Assembly (NCBI RefSeq): GCF_018613325.1
Contig: NZ_JAGGQJ010000001.1
Location: 62,001-126,000, forward strand
Direction: 5' to 3'
DNA length: 64,000 nt
DNA from: Bacillus sp. ISL-34
GTDB lineage: Bacteria; Bacillota; Bacilli; Bacillales; DSM-1321
Position 1 is the stretch's first letter, and each line of letters begins with the position of its first letter. Made by a program: the position numbers and the translations under genes. The notes under the pieces were generated by a model, which worked only from the letters and a program-made list of their open reading frames with translations, was not told the origin of the DNA and made no database searches. Below, in pieces: positions 1 through 8,466 of this stretch.

Positions 1-1
1 A

Positions 2-1486
2 CTTGATGCGAATTTCAGTCAAAATGTAGAAACACTTCGTTCTGTTTATGATAATTGCTCGGATGTCATGTTCCGTTCGTTCTTACTTTTCGGAAAGACG
101 AGAGCCATGCTTATTTACATTGCAGGACTCTCAGACATCGAGGCTATAGAGCAATATGTGCTATCTCCACTCATGCAAGAGTCATCAAAAGAGCCACAGC
201 CATTAAATGAGTTTATTGAACATAAAATGCCCGTTCCTAAAGTGGTAAAAGTGAATATGTTGGCGGATTGCATTGAATCGATTTCCTCTGGAAACCCGAT
301 CCTTCTATATGAAGGGGAAAGCGATGGATTTTCTTTAGGATTGTCCAAATGGGAAAAGCGGGCGATTGAAGAACCTATGGCAGAGGGGGGAGTTAGGGGG
401 TCACGAGAGGGATTTATTGAATCTCTGGAGGTAAATACGTCCCAATTGCGACGTATTATTAAAAGTCCTGCCCTTAAATTACAATCGATGAAGATCGGAA
501 CTTATACCAGGACGAATGTTTCAATTGCTTATATTGATGGACTTGTGGATAAAACACTGATTGAAGAGATTACAACTCGGTTGGAACGAATTAAAATAGA
601 CGGTATTTTAGAAAGCGAGTACATCGAGGAAATGATTGAGGATAATCCGTATTCACCTTTCCCTCAGATCATGACGACAGAACGGCCGGATGTAGCCTGT
701 TCTTGCTTGCTGGAGGGACGGGTTGTCATTCTTGTAGAAGGAACCCCTTTTACTTTAATTGCACCAATATCCTTCTTTTCTTTGATTCAATCACAAGAGG
801 ATTATGCTCAACGTTTTATGGCAGGCACTTTTATCCGTTGGTTACGTTACTTTTTTATGGGATTATCCCTTTTGCTTCCTTCACTTTATGTTGCTATTTT
901 GACGTTCCATCATGAGGCGGTCCCAACCGCACTCCTGCTAAGCAGCGCGGCATCCCGGGAATCGGTCCCTTTTCCTGCAATAGTAGAGGCATTGGCTATG
1001 GAAATTACCTTTGAAGCACTAAGAGAGGCAGGGGTTCGATTGCCGAAGCAGGTAGGTTCTGCTGTCAGCATTGTTGGAGCGCTAGTGATTGGTCAAGCTT
1101 CCGTACAAGCGGGGTTGGTTTCAGCGCCAATGGTCATTGTAGTTGCGATTACGGGAATCGCTTCTTTTATGATGCCTCGTTATATTGCCGGAATTGCTTT
1201 CCGGATGCTGCGTTTTCCAATGATGCTGCTTGCCGGTACATTAGGACTGCTTGGTATCATGATGGGGATCATTGCCATAGTCATTCACTTATGCAGCTTG
1301 CGTTCCTTCGGTGTTCCCTACTTAACGCCACTAGCACCGTTAAAAGGTCAAGAGCTGAAAGATGTGCTGTGGAGAGCTCCTTGGTGGAGGATGACTACAC
1401 GCCCGCGCCTCACAGGGGATTCTAATGTATACCGTCAACCCCCGGAGCAGGGACCAAATCCGAAAAGGGGAAGTGAAACGGAGTGA
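2..1486 (+). CDS. Spore germination receptor A subunit (GerA/GerKA family), 5' end outside window
   Basis: The A subunit of a GerA-type germinant receptor sits in the spore inner membrane and helps sense nutrients. The reading frame is open from base 2 and already reads as GerA-like sequence (LDANFSQNVETLRSVYDN) before the first ATG at 68, so the true start lies upstream of the window and the ATG is internal. The visible part has a soluble region followed from about residue 255 (counted from that ATG) by several membrane segments and a short Pro/Arg-rich tail. It overlaps the next gene by 4 bases and heads the order A-C-D-B, which resembles gerK. Family assignment is firm; the germinant cannot be predicted. 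Confidence 0.93.
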   Translation, partial: LDANFSQNVETLRSVYDNCSDVMFRSFLLFGKTRAMLIYIAGLSDIEAIEQYVLSPLMQESSKEPQPLNEFIEHKMPVPKVVKVNMLADCIESISSGNPILLYEGESDGFSLGLSKWEKRAIEEPMAEGGVRGSREGFIESLEVNTSQLRRIIKSPALKLQSMKIGTYTRTNVSIAYIDGLVDKTLIEEITTRLERIKIDGILESEYIEEMIEDNPYSPFPQIMTTERPDVACSCLLEGRVVILVEGTPFTLIAPISFFSLIQSQEDYAQRFMAGTFIRWLRYFFMGLSLLLPSLYVAILTFHHEAVPTALLLSSAASRESVPFPAIVEALAMEITFEALREAGVRLPKQVGSAVSIVGALVIGQASVQAGLVSAPMVIVVAITGIASFMMPRYIAGIAFRMLRFPMMLLAGTLGLLGIMMGIIAIVIHLCSLRSFGVPYLTPLAPLKGQELKDVLWRAPWWRMTTRPRLTGDSNVYRQPPEQGPNPKRGSETE

Positions 1487-2730
1487 ATAATGGTTGGAGG
1501 CGAATAAAGATATTGGAGAAAGTAAAGAGCCGTCATTTCATGAAAAGCGTCCTTCTTTTGCTCGGTATTTGTGGAACAACCCCTTTTCTAAGCGGTTGTT
1601 GGGATCGAACAGAAATCACTGATTTGGCGATTGTCACAGCAGCCGCCATCGATAAGAAGGATAATAATCAAATCGAACTATCCGTCCAAGTCTTTATTCC
1701 AAGTTCAATAAGTAGTGGAGGCGGCGGTCAAGGAGGAGGGGCCAGTCAAGGGGGGGCTGTTACGACATTGGTGAGATATGAAAAAGGCTCCAATATGTCA
1801 GATGCATTGTCTAAGCTTCAAAGCAAGCTTCCGCGAAAAGTATTTTGGGGACATTGTAAAATATTTGTATTCGGTGAAAAGTTAGCGAAGGAAGGAATTC
1901 ATGAGCAGCTGGATTTTTTACTGCGCCATCCGCAGCCAAGAGAGAAAGCAAATGTGTATGTCAGCAAAGGGAAAGCAAAGGCTATCGTTGAATCTTTGCC
2001 ACCCCTGGAAAACTATTCAGGGGAAGTGCTTAGAGAACTATCTGATTTACATATTGGGATGCTGGTCACAATGCAGGATTTAGATGAAATGTTAACGGGT
2101 AAGCCTCAAGCGGCCGCACTTCCATTCGTTAAAATATTGCCTCCAGAGAAAGGGCAAACGAAATTACAGGGAATTCCTTACATTGTCGGAACAGCCGTGT
2201 TCAAAAAAGATAAAATGACTGGAACGATGACGGAAAAGGAAACTAGAGGGCTATTGTGGTTGAGGGATGAAGTGGAATCATACACCGTGACCATAAAGCC
2301 CAAAGGGGTGAAAGGGAAGATATCTTTAAGTCCAGTGTCAGCCAAAGTCAAGATCATTCCGCAAATTATCAACGACAAATGGAAATTATTGGTGAAGGTA
2401 AATACAGAAGGAGCTGTTATTCAAAATGGAACGAATTTAAACCTTTCAAGTCCAAAATCTCTAAAAGCTGCAGAACGAGCATATCAAAAAGATATAGAAA
2501 AACGCATCGAGATGGCTTTTCTGCATACTCAGGATAAGAAAGCGGATATTTTAGGGTTAGGTAAAGATTTCTATAGGAAATATCCTAAACAGTTCAATAA
2601 GATCGAGAACCAATGGAATGAAGTATTTTCAGAGTTGGAAGTGGAAATCGATGTTATGGCCCATATTCGCAGACAGGGCTATATTAACAAACCGGCGGGT
2701 TTGTCTGAGAAAGAGGTGAAGGACAAGTGA
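1483..2730 (+). CDS. Spore germination lipoprotein C subunit (Ger(x)C family)
   Basis: The C subunit is a lipoprotein anchored on the outer face of the spore inner membrane. The N-terminus has a basic stretch, a hydrophobic core and a lipobox ending in FLSGC, followed by WDRTEITDLAIV, the signature opening of Ger(x)C proteins. Residues 70-80 form a Gly/Ser-rich linker. The longest frame starts with GTG at 1483, overlapping the A gene stop. A TTG at 1513 behind a GGAGG at 1496 is also plausible and gives a more normal signal peptide. The gene ends by overlapping the start of the D gene, so A, C and D look translationally coupled. Confidence 0.92.
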   Translation: MNNGWRRIKILEKVKSRHFMKSVLLLLGICGTTPFLSGCWDRTEITDLAIVTAAAIDKKDNNQIELSVQVFIPSSISSGGGGQGGGASQGGAVTTLVRYEKGSNMSDALSKLQSKLPRKVFWGHCKIFVFGEKLAKEGIHEQLDFLLRHPQPREKANVYVSKGKAKAIVESLPPLENYSGEVLRELSDLHIGMLVTMQDLDEMLTGKPQAAALPFVKILPPEKGQTKLQGIPYIVGTAVFKKDKMTGTMTEKETRGLLWLRDEVESYTVTIKPKGVKGKISLSPVSAKVKIIPQIINDKWKLLVKVNTEGAVIQNGTNLNLSSPKSLKAAERAYQKDIEKRIEMAFLHTQDKKADILGLGKDFYRKYPKQFNKIENQWNEVFSELEVEIDVMAHIRRQGYINKPAGLSEKEVKDK

Positions 2731-2948
2731 GATGGGGGGCTTTTTTGTGTACAACCGTGATTGTAACTCTAATCATTTTGTATGAATGGCCGAAAATGAA
2801 AAAAAATCCTAAAAAAGATAAAGTGGCATTTCTTACACTGCTCCTCATGTGCTTGGTTCTGTCCATGTTCAATCTCCCACAGATGTCAGGACCCACTCAA
2901 TGGGTGGAAACACTTTTCAGACCATTTGGAGAGTTTATGGAAAAGTGA
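2727..2948 (+). CDS. Small two-helix membrane protein, germination receptor D subunit
   Basis: This 73-residue protein has two hydrophobic segments (about residues 4-19 and 33-50) joined by a Lys-rich loop. The conserved-looking tail contains GPTQWVETLFRPFGEF. Short two-helix D proteins encoded inside or beside ger operons are known to modulate receptor function in Bacillus spores, and the size, topology and position between C and B match. The GTG start at 2727 overlaps the C stop and follows a GAGGTGAAGGA ribosome binding site. A truncated copy of its 3' end recurs at 4143. Assignment rests on context and topology more than on a strong motif. Confidence 0.75.
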   Translation: MRWGAFLCTTVIVTLIILYEWPKMKKNPKKDKVAFLTLLLMCLVLSMFNLPQMSGPTQWVETLFRPFGEFMEK

Positions 2949-3005
2949 ATCTATCAGTAGGTTGCGTGATTTCAAATCCATACTATCACAGAAAGGAGGA
3001 AGCAG

Positions 3006-4106
3006 ATGGAGAAAGGGAAAATTTCATCTCTGCAGATGGCATTCATGATGTATCCGACGATTGTGGCAACTGCTATTCTCGGGGTTCCCAGCATCACAGC
3101 GAAATATGCCAAAACTGATTTATGGCTGTCTCCCATTTTTGCTGCGCTCATAGGGTATCTGACGGTGTATATCGCTTATAAACTGCACCAACTTTATCCG
3201 AAACAAACGGTGATCCAATTCGCTGAAAAGATCATTGGTCGGATTCCGGGGAAAATTTTCGGTTTTTTACTCTTGTTTTTTTATATCCAGAACACGGGGC
3301 TAATCCTTAGAGGTTACGGAGAATTTGTTGTCGACTCCTTTCTGGTACGTACCCCGATTAGTGTGATCATGGTATCGATGGCACTCCTTTGTGCATTTAT
3401 CGTACGCGGAGGGATTGAGGTGTTGGGGAGAGCTGCCGAATTGTTTGTACCTGTTTTCATTTTTCCAATCTGTATCTTAATCCTCTTGCTGATTCCTGAT
3501 CTTGAATTCAAGAATATATTCCCGGTATTGGGGGAAGGAATTATGCCTCCAATCAAGGGTGCGATTGTACCGGGGGGATGGTTCAGCGAGTTTTTCCTGA
3601 TCATTTTCCTCCTTCCTTTCTTAGCGGATATGAAAAAAGGAATGAAACACGGGATGATGACTGTGTTTGCCGTGATGATGACGTTAATTGTGGTGAATCT
3701 TACGGTTCTTTTTGTACTTGGGTCAACAACATCCACAAAGCTTTACCCCTTGATGAATGCATCTCGATACATCAGTTTGGCCGACTTTTTTGAACATGTA
3801 GAGTCCGCCGTCATGGCGGTATGGATAGTAGGGGCGTTTGTGAAAATTTCCGTTTTTTATTATGCATCTGCTTTAGGTACAGCGCAGTGGCTGAATCTCT
3901 CCGACTATCGTCCTTTTGTATGGCCGATAGGGATTTTGATTGTCATGTTCAGTTTGTGGTCGTTGCCTAGCTCTATGGATGTCAGTCGTAATGATGTCAA
4001 CGTCTTTCCGTTACAAGGAATTTTGATGCAAACGATCATTCCTCTGTTATTGTTGGTGATTGCTGTTCTAAGGAAAAGAAATCGTAAAGGAACCGAAACC
4101 AGCTAA
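3006..4106 (+). CDS. Spore germination permease B subunit (GerAB/GerKB family), copy 1
   Basis: The B subunit of GerA-type receptors is an amino-acid-permease-like (APC fold) membrane protein that binds germinant. The 366-residue product is hydrophobic throughout, with about ten membrane segments, and starts MEKGKISSLQMAFMMYP, typical of the family. An AGGAGG lies six bases before the ATG. It follows the D gene by 57 bases. The paralogue at 4293 is very similar along its whole length (well over 80 percent identical by eye). Differences fall in membrane segments, for example YIQNTGLILRGYGE here against YIPITGQILRSYGE there, where ligand choice could differ. Confidence 0.93.
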   Translation: MEKGKISSLQMAFMMYPTIVATAILGVPSITAKYAKTDLWLSPIFAALIGYLTVYIAYKLHQLYPKQTVIQFAEKIIGRIPGKIFGFLLLFFYIQNTGLILRGYGEFVVDSFLVRTPISVIMVSMALLCAFIVRGGIEVLGRAAELFVPVFIFPICILILLLIPDLEFKNIFPVLGEGIMPPIKGAIVPGGWFSEFFLIIFLLPFLADMKKGMKHGMMTVFAVMMTLIVVNLTVLFVLGSTTSTKLYPLMNASRYISLADFFEHVESAVMAVWIVGAFVKISVFYYASALGTAQWLNLSDYRPFVWPIGILIVMFSLWSLPSSMDVSRNDVNVFPLQGILMQTIIPLLLLVIAVLRKRNRKGTETS

Positions 4107-4142
4107 CTGGGCATTTTTTATGCTAAATATCCTATCGAAAAG

Positions 4143-4235
4143 GTGCTATCTATGTTCGCATTCACGCAGGTGGCAGGACCAACTGAATGGATTGAAACTC
4201 TTTTTAAGCCGTTTGAGGAGTTTATGAAAAAGTAA
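4143..4235 (+). pseudogene. 3' remnant of a duplicated germination D subunit gene
   Basis: The 31-codon open stretch reads VLSMFAFTQVAGPTEW and ends FEEFMKK-stop. It aligns without gaps to the last 30 residues of the D protein at 2727 (VLSMFNLPQMSGPTQW ... GEFMEK). The sequence downstream, including a shared ATCTATCAGT tract and the ribosome binding site, also matches the region before copy 1 of the B gene. The first part of D is missing. This marks the left edge of a tandem duplication covering the end of D and all of B. A short product from the internal ATG at 4152 (27 residues) cannot be excluded. Confidence 0.8.
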
Positions 4236-4292
4236 ATCTATCAGTGGGCTACGATTTCAAATTTACATACTATCACAGAAAGGAGGAAGATG

Positions 4293-5396
4293 ATGGAGAA
4301 AGGTAAAATTTCATCTCTGCAGATGGTATTCATGATGTATCCGACGATTGTGGCAACGGCCATTCTCGGTGTTCCAAGCATTACAGCGAAATATGCCAAA
4401 AATGATTTATGGCTGTCCCCCATTTTGGCGTCTCTCATCGGGTATGCGACGGTATATATCGCTTATAAACTGCACAAACTTTATCCGAAACAAACGGTTA
4501 TCCAATTCAGTGAACAGATCATTGGTCGGATTCCAGGGAAAATTCTAGGTTTTTTATTCTTGTTTTTTTATATCCCGATCACAGGGCAAATCCTAAGAAG
4601 TTACGGAGAATTTATTGTCGACTCTTTTCTGGTCAAAACCCCGATTAGCGTGATCATGGCATCGATGGTACTTCTCTGTGCCATTATCGTACGCGGAGGG
4701 ATAGAGGTGTTGGGGAGAGCTGCCCAATTGTTTGTTCCTTTGTTTATCTTTCCAATCCTCCTTTTAATCATCTTACTGGGCCCTGATCTTGAATTTAAGA
4801 ATATATTCCCGATATTGGGGAATGGAATTATGCCTCCAATCAAGGGTTCGATTGTACCGGGTGGATGGTTCAGCGAGTTTTTTCTGATGATTTTTCTCCT
4901 CCCTTTTTTAACCGATAGAAAAAAAGGGATGAAATACGGGATGATGTCTGTTTTTGCCGTGATGATGACGTTAATTGTGGTGAATCTTCTGGTTCTTTTT
5001 GTACTCGGTTCAACAACAGCCACAAAGAATTATCCCCTGATGAATGTATCTCGGTACATCAGTTTGGCCGACTTTTTTGAACATTTGGAGTCCGCCATCA
5101 TGGCCGTATGGATAGTAGGAGCGTTTGTCAAAATTTCTGTGTTTTATTATGCGGCTGCTTTAGGTACCGCGCAGTGGCTGAATCTCTCCGACTATCGTCC
5201 TGTTGTATGGCCGATAGGGATTTTGATTGTAGAATTCAGCTTTTGGTCGTATCCTAGCGCTATGGATGTCAGTCGTTTTGATATCATCGCCTTCCCTTTT
5301 TATGGGGTTTTGATGCAAACATTGATTCCACTGTTATTGTTGGTGATAGCTGTTGTTAAAAGAAATAGACAGAGAAAAGGAAGCAATTCAAGCTAA
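4293..5396 (+). CDS. Spore germination permease B subunit, copy 2 (tandem paralogue)
   Basis: This 367-residue APC-fold permease is a close paralogue of the gene at 3006. Two ATGs stand in a row at 4290 and 4293. The second is chosen because its spacing to the AGGAGG equals that in copy 1 and gives the same MEKGKISSLQM start. The reading frame is intact with no frameshift and ends in a Lys/Arg-rich tail. A receptor with one A, one C and two B genes could assemble alternative complexes with different germinants. It is followed by a strong terminator at 5451, which closes the operon. Confidence 0.92.
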   Translation: MEKGKISSLQMVFMMYPTIVATAILGVPSITAKYAKNDLWLSPILASLIGYATVYIAYKLHKLYPKQTVIQFSEQIIGRIPGKILGFLFLFFYIPITGQILRSYGEFIVDSFLVKTPISVIMASMVLLCAIIVRGGIEVLGRAAQLFVPLFIFPILLLIILLGPDLEFKNIFPILGNGIMPPIKGSIVPGGWFSEFFLMIFLLPFLTDRKKGMKYGMMSVFAVMMTLIVVNLLVLFVLGSTTATKNYPLMNVSRYISLADFFEHLESAIMAVWIVGAFVKISVFYYAAALGTAQWLNLSDYRPVVWPIGILIVEFSFWSYPSAMDVSRFDIIAFPFYGVLMQTLIPLLLLVIAVVKRNRQRKGSNSS

Positions 5397-5450
5397 CCTT
5401 TTCTGTCACTTGGTTTAAGAGAATTGAAAGAGTATGTAATTAAAGTCATG

Positions 5451-5491
5451 CCCCATTCGAAAAAAGATACTTTTTCGAATGGGGTGTTTTT
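5451..5491 (+). terminator. Rho-independent terminator of the ger operon
   Basis: Perfect 14-bp arms (CCCCATTCGAAAAA at 5451-5464 and its complement at 5471-5484) enclose a 6-base loop and are followed by TGTTTTTG. Confidence 0.9.
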
Positions 5492-5567
5492 GTTGAGAAA
5501 AAAGAGAAAAGCTTATGATCATCAGATGTATTTTGCAGCAGGTTAAAAATAATTAACAATTTTTTTC

Positions 5568-5593
5568 AAACCGTTTTGAAGTTTGTCCCGTTA
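5568..5593 (+). promoter_or_regulatory. Candidate ECF sigma factor promoter
   Basis: AAACC at 5568-5572 and CGTTA at 5589-5593 are separated by 16 bases, the usual ECF -35/-10 arrangement (AAC motif and CGT motif). It lies about 40 bases upstream of the operon that includes its own ECF sigma gene, so positive autoregulation is a reasonable inference. The match is short and could be chance. Confidence 0.35.
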
Positions 5594-5634
5594 TCTATAG
5601 TACAAAGTTTTTTTAGAAGGGAGAGGAGAAAGAC

Positions 5635-6408
5635 TTGAAAAAGATCATTTTCGTTGGGTGTATATCATTGATGGCAGTACTGTTAGGATTTTCACCGGAA
5701 ATGGGTTCGAAACGGGGGCAAGCTGTCAACGATGTCGTAAAAGTATATGGACCAGGTGGCCCTCTTGGACCTATCAAGGAAGTGGCGGAACAATTCACCA
5801 AAGAAACGGGGATAAAAGTTGAAGTAACAGCGGGACCCGAAGCAAAATGGATTGATCAAGCGAAACAGGATGCGGATATCATTTACGGAGGGTCCGAGTA
5901 TATGCTAACAGAATTTATGCATGATCATCCGGAGGTCCTTGATGAAAAAAAACGTACAGAGTTGTATACACGGTCAGCTGGAATTCTGGTTAGAAAAGGA
6001 AACCCAAAGAATATACAGTCATTGGAGGATTTAACGAAGAAGGGCGTAAAGATTGTAGATGTTAATGGAGCCGGGCAACTGGGGCTATGGGAAGATTTGG
6101 CTGGAAGAAAAGGACTTATTCCTGGAATTAGCAGGAATATTGACATTTCAGTGAAGTCCAGTGCAGAAGCTATCGATCTATGGAAGGCAAATTCTAAATT
6201 AGACGCCTGGATTACATATGAATCCTGGCATTACCGTCTGGCGGATGTGACGGACCTGGTTCAACTCCCTGAGGAAGACAAGCTCTATAGAGGGACCCCG
6301 GTAAGCATAACAAGTAAGAGTGAAAACAAAAAAAAGGCAAAACAATTCATTGATTATCTTAAGACGGAAGAATCCCATCTAGTATTTCAAAAATGGGGAT
6401 GGAAATAA
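5635..6408 (+). CDS. Secreted AcfC-like solute-binding protein
   Basis: This 257-residue protein has an N-terminal signal (hydrophobic residues 3-18, no clear lipobox cysteine) and a periplasmic-binding-protein II fold. The mature part opens VVKVYGPGGPLGPIKEVAEQF and carries EAKWIDQAKQDADIIYGGSE, GAGQLGLWED and AWITYESWH, features of the AcfC/molybdate-binding-like group. It starts at TTG 5635, six bases after GGGAGAGGAG; no in-frame ATG fits. No permease or ATPase gene is adjacent, so it may work as a stand-alone binding protein. The operon continues into a lipoprotein, an ECF sigma factor and its anti-sigma factor, suggesting an envelope or redox role. The ligand is unknown. Confidence 0.75.
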   Translation: MKKIIFVGCISLMAVLLGFSPEMGSKRGQAVNDVVKVYGPGGPLGPIKEVAEQFTKETGIKVEVTAGPEAKWIDQAKQDADIIYGGSEYMLTEFMHDHPEVLDEKKRTELYTRSAGILVRKGNPKNIQSLEDLTKKGVKIVDVNGAGQLGLWEDLAGRKGLIPGISRNIDISVKSSAEAIDLWKANSKLDAWITYESWHYRLADVTDLVQLPEEDKLYRGTPVSITSKSENKKKAKQFIDYLKTEESHLVFQKWGWK

Positions 6409-6429
6409 ATTGACGAGGAGTGAGAGTAT

Positions 6430-6900
6430 ATGAAAAAGTGGATGGTATTTTCAGTTTTTATGATGGTCCTAGTTTTGGCGGCATGTGGAAATGAAGCTAA
6501 TAATTCAACCCAAAATGATCAAGTGGTTAGTGGTACAGCCGATGAAAAAGCAGTAACCCTAAAATTAATGGAAAGTGAAACAACAGGCGAATACCTGGCT
6601 GATTCCAAGGGAATGACACTTTACTTTTTCAAGAATGATAAATCAGGAAAAAGCAATTGCATGGGTGATTGTCTGAAAAAATGGCCACCGTTCATGGAAA
6701 GGGATTTTACTGTCCCTGAAGGATTTGAGGAAAAAGACTTTGGAACCATAAAAAGGGAAGATACAGGGGAAGAGCAGGTAACGTACAAAGGGTTTCCACT
6801 CTACTATTTTGTGAATGATAAGGCAGCGGGAGATGTCAATGGCGAAGGTGTAAAAAATGTTTGGTATATTGTAAATAACAAGACGATTTTTCCAAAATAA
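6430..6900 (+). CDS. Lipoprotein with two secreted-repeat domains (COG4315 type)
   Basis: This 156-residue lipoprotein has the signal MKKWMVFSVFMMVLVLAAC with the lipobox cysteine at residue 19. Two copies of the 'secreted repeat of unknown function' follow: GMTLYFFKNDKSGKSNCMGDC with KKWPPF, then FPLYYFVNDKAAGDVNGEG with VWYIV. Repeat 1 has a CxxxC pair that could bind metal or heme or form a disulfide. Such proteins occur with ECF sigma factors and their anti-sigma factors in Gram-positives and are suspected to take part in extracytoplasmic electron transfer, but the function is not established. It lies 21 bases after the binding-protein gene. Confidence 0.8.
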   Translation: MKKWMVFSVFMMVLVLAACGNEANNSTQNDQVVSGTADEKAVTLKLMESETTGEYLADSKGMTLYFFKNDKSGKSNCMGDCLKKWPPFMERDFTVPEGFEEKDFGTIKREDTGEEQVTYKGFPLYYFVNDKAAGDVNGEGVKNVWYIVNNKTIFPK

Positions 6901-6909
6901 GAAAAAAAG

Positions 6910-6948
6910 GGAACGATCACGGATGGTCGTTCCTGTTACACGTTTTTT
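6910..6948 (+). terminator. Hairpin between lipoprotein and sigma factor genes (attenuator or weak terminator)
   Basis: GGAACGATCA at 6910-6919 pairs, with one G-T wobble, to TGGTCGTTCC at 6924-6933. An interrupted T tract (CGTTTTTTCC) follows after 7 bases. Partial read-through would set the sigma factor below the structural genes. Confidence 0.5.
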
Positions 6949-6974
6949 CCAAATTTACTGGTGAGGAGTTGCAG

Positions 6975-7535
6975 GTGCGATTGAAAGAAAAACTTGATAA
7001 GGAATTGATGGCATTAGTAATGAAAAAGCATCGTCCTGCTCTGGAAGAACTTTATGACCGGCATATTAAATTAATCTATGGTTTTATTTATAAGTTCACA
7101 AATGGAAATGCTGAAAAAACTAAAGAGATTGTGCAGTTGGTCTTTTTAAAGCTCTGGACCACAAAAAGCAGCTACAATTCCGAAAAGGGGCACTTTGTAA
7201 GCTGGCTTTTGACCGTTACACGAAATGTGTGTGTGGATTATGTCCGTAAAGACAGCGTTCATATTCGGAATAACAAACACATGGACATGAGTCGTCCAAT
7301 TGACATAGAAGATCCGAATAATGATATAGAAAATGGGCTATTACACAGTGAAATTGCCAATGCAAAAAGTAAGTTAAGCAAGCCGCAAAAAAGACTGATT
7401 GATTTACTGTATTGGAAAGGGTACTCGTTAACGGAAATTGCCAAAATTGAAAATGAACCGATTGGTACCATCAAGAGCAGACTTCACCAGTCGCTTAAAT
7501 TGTTGAAAAAGTATTTGGAAGTAGGTGGTTTGTAA
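6975..7535 (+). CDS. ECF-family RNA polymerase sigma factor
   Basis: This 186-residue protein has sigma region 2 at about residues 20-90 (LYDRHIKLIYGFIYKFTNG, then RNVCVDYVRK) and region 4 at about 125-180 (LTEIAKIENEPIGTIKSRLH). There is no region 1.1 or 3, which defines the ECF type. The longest frame begins at TTG 6969 directly against GTGAGGAG. GTG 6975 is six bases from it and is chosen. It is followed one base later by the anti-sigma gene, so the two are co-translated. It probably directs transcription of its own operon through the candidate promoter at 5568; that is inference. Confidence 0.9.
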   Translation: MRLKEKLDKELMALVMKKHRPALEELYDRHIKLIYGFIYKFTNGNAEKTKEIVQLVFLKLWTTKSSYNSEKGHFVSWLLTVTRNVCVDYVRKDSVHIRNNKHMDMSRPIDIEDPNNDIENGLLHSEIANAKSKLSKPQKRLIDLLYWKGYSLTEIAKIENEPIGTIKSRLHQSLKLLKKYLEVGGL

Positions 7536-8258
7536 ATGAATAAAGAGTGCGCTAACCTGCTTTCATTTTTATCGGGAGAACTGGGAGAAAAAGAAAAAAA
7601 AGCATTCGCGGAACACTTAATTCAATGCTCTGAATGCACTAGGGAGTATGAACAAATGACGGAAGCCTGGAATTCATTGAAATGGGATTTCGAAGAAAAA
7701 GAACCTTCTTCTTCCCTGAAATCAGAGGTTATGAATTTTGTCTTTGAGACTGATGATGAAGTTCCGGTGAGAAAGGAAAAGAATTGGAGCAGTTTTTTCT
7801 TTAAGCAGTTTACTCCAGTAACTTCAGGACTTTTGTTGGCAGCGCTAGTTTTGGCGTTTGTACTGTTATATTCCAATATTCAACTGAAAAAGGAACTTGC
7901 AGCTATCAATCTGCCAATGGAGGTTAAAACGGCGCTATCTTTGCAGCCTGTCGATAAGACGGCTGTAAATATGAATACGGACGGTGCTGCATACATTTTG
8001 CAGCAAGGAGAAGATAGAAGGTTAATCGTGCAAATTCAGAATATGCCTAGCCTTCAAGAGTCCGAGGTGTATCAAGTGTGGTTGCTGAAAGATGGAAAAC
8101 GGACAAACGCAGGAACTTTCAAGCCTGATGAAGCCGGCACAGGATCATTGACATACAAACTGTCAATTAATGATAAATTCAATCAAATTGGCATCACAAG
8201 AGAACCAGATTCAAATAGTACAAAGCCGAGAGGCGAAAAAATAGTTGGCTCTTCATAA
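7536..8258 (+). CDS. Zinc-binding membrane anti-sigma factor (RskA type)
   Basis: The N-terminus (residues 1-45) is a zinc-binding anti-sigma domain with HLIQCSEC, matching the Hx3Cx2C signature that grips the sigma factor. One membrane helix follows at about 95-112 (SGLLLAALVLAFVLLYSN). Residues 130-240 form an extracytoplasmic RskA-like domain (MPSLQESEVYQVWLLKDGK, ending EPDSNSTKPRGEKIVGSS). In this class regulated proteolysis releases the sigma factor after an envelope signal. Its position immediately after the ECF sigma gene identifies its partner. Confidence 0.9.
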   Translation: MNKECANLLSFLSGELGEKEKKAFAEHLIQCSECTREYEQMTEAWNSLKWDFEEKEPSSSLKSEVMNFVFETDDEVPVRKEKNWSSFFFKQFTPVTSGLLLAALVLAFVLLYSNIQLKKELAAINLPMEVKTALSLQPVDKTAVNMNTDGAAYILQQGEDRRLIVQIQNMPSLQESEVYQVWLLKDGKRTNAGTFKPDEAGTGSLTYKLSINDKFNQIGITREPDSNSTKPRGEKIVGSS

Positions 8259-8298
8259 AAATAAGAGACTTGCCCGCAAAGGGAAGTCTCTTATTTTT
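8257..8298 (+). terminator. Terminator of the ECF sigma operon, probably bidirectional
   Basis: AATAAGAGACT at 8260-8270 pairs with AGTCTCTTATT at 8285-8295. A and T tracts on both sides allow termination on either strand, which also suits the minus-strand relic at 8297. Confidence 0.85.
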
Positions 8299-8449
8299 AT
8301 GTTCGCACTTTGACCATGGAGTCGTGATTTACAAAATGGAAGTTCATATGAATTGGAATATAAGAGTTACCATTATCGATCACTAGCAACGTATAACCAG
8401 CATGATTCGGTTTGGGGGCAAAAGGATTGTTCAGTGAAATATATTCAGG
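8297..8449 (-). pseudogene. Orphan coding fragment, 50 codons, no start codon
   Basis: On the minus strand a 50-codon open stretch ends in TAA and is bounded upstream by another TAA at 8450. It has no usable start codon; the only ATGs are internal. It reads like real protein (for example NHAGYTLLVIDNGNSYIPIH then NFHFVNHDSMVKV), so I take it as the surviving C-terminal piece of a deleted gene. I do not recognise the family. Its stop abuts the shared terminator, consistent with a former convergent gene. Confidence 0.4.
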
Positions 8450-8466
8450 TTAAACAATGTATTTTG

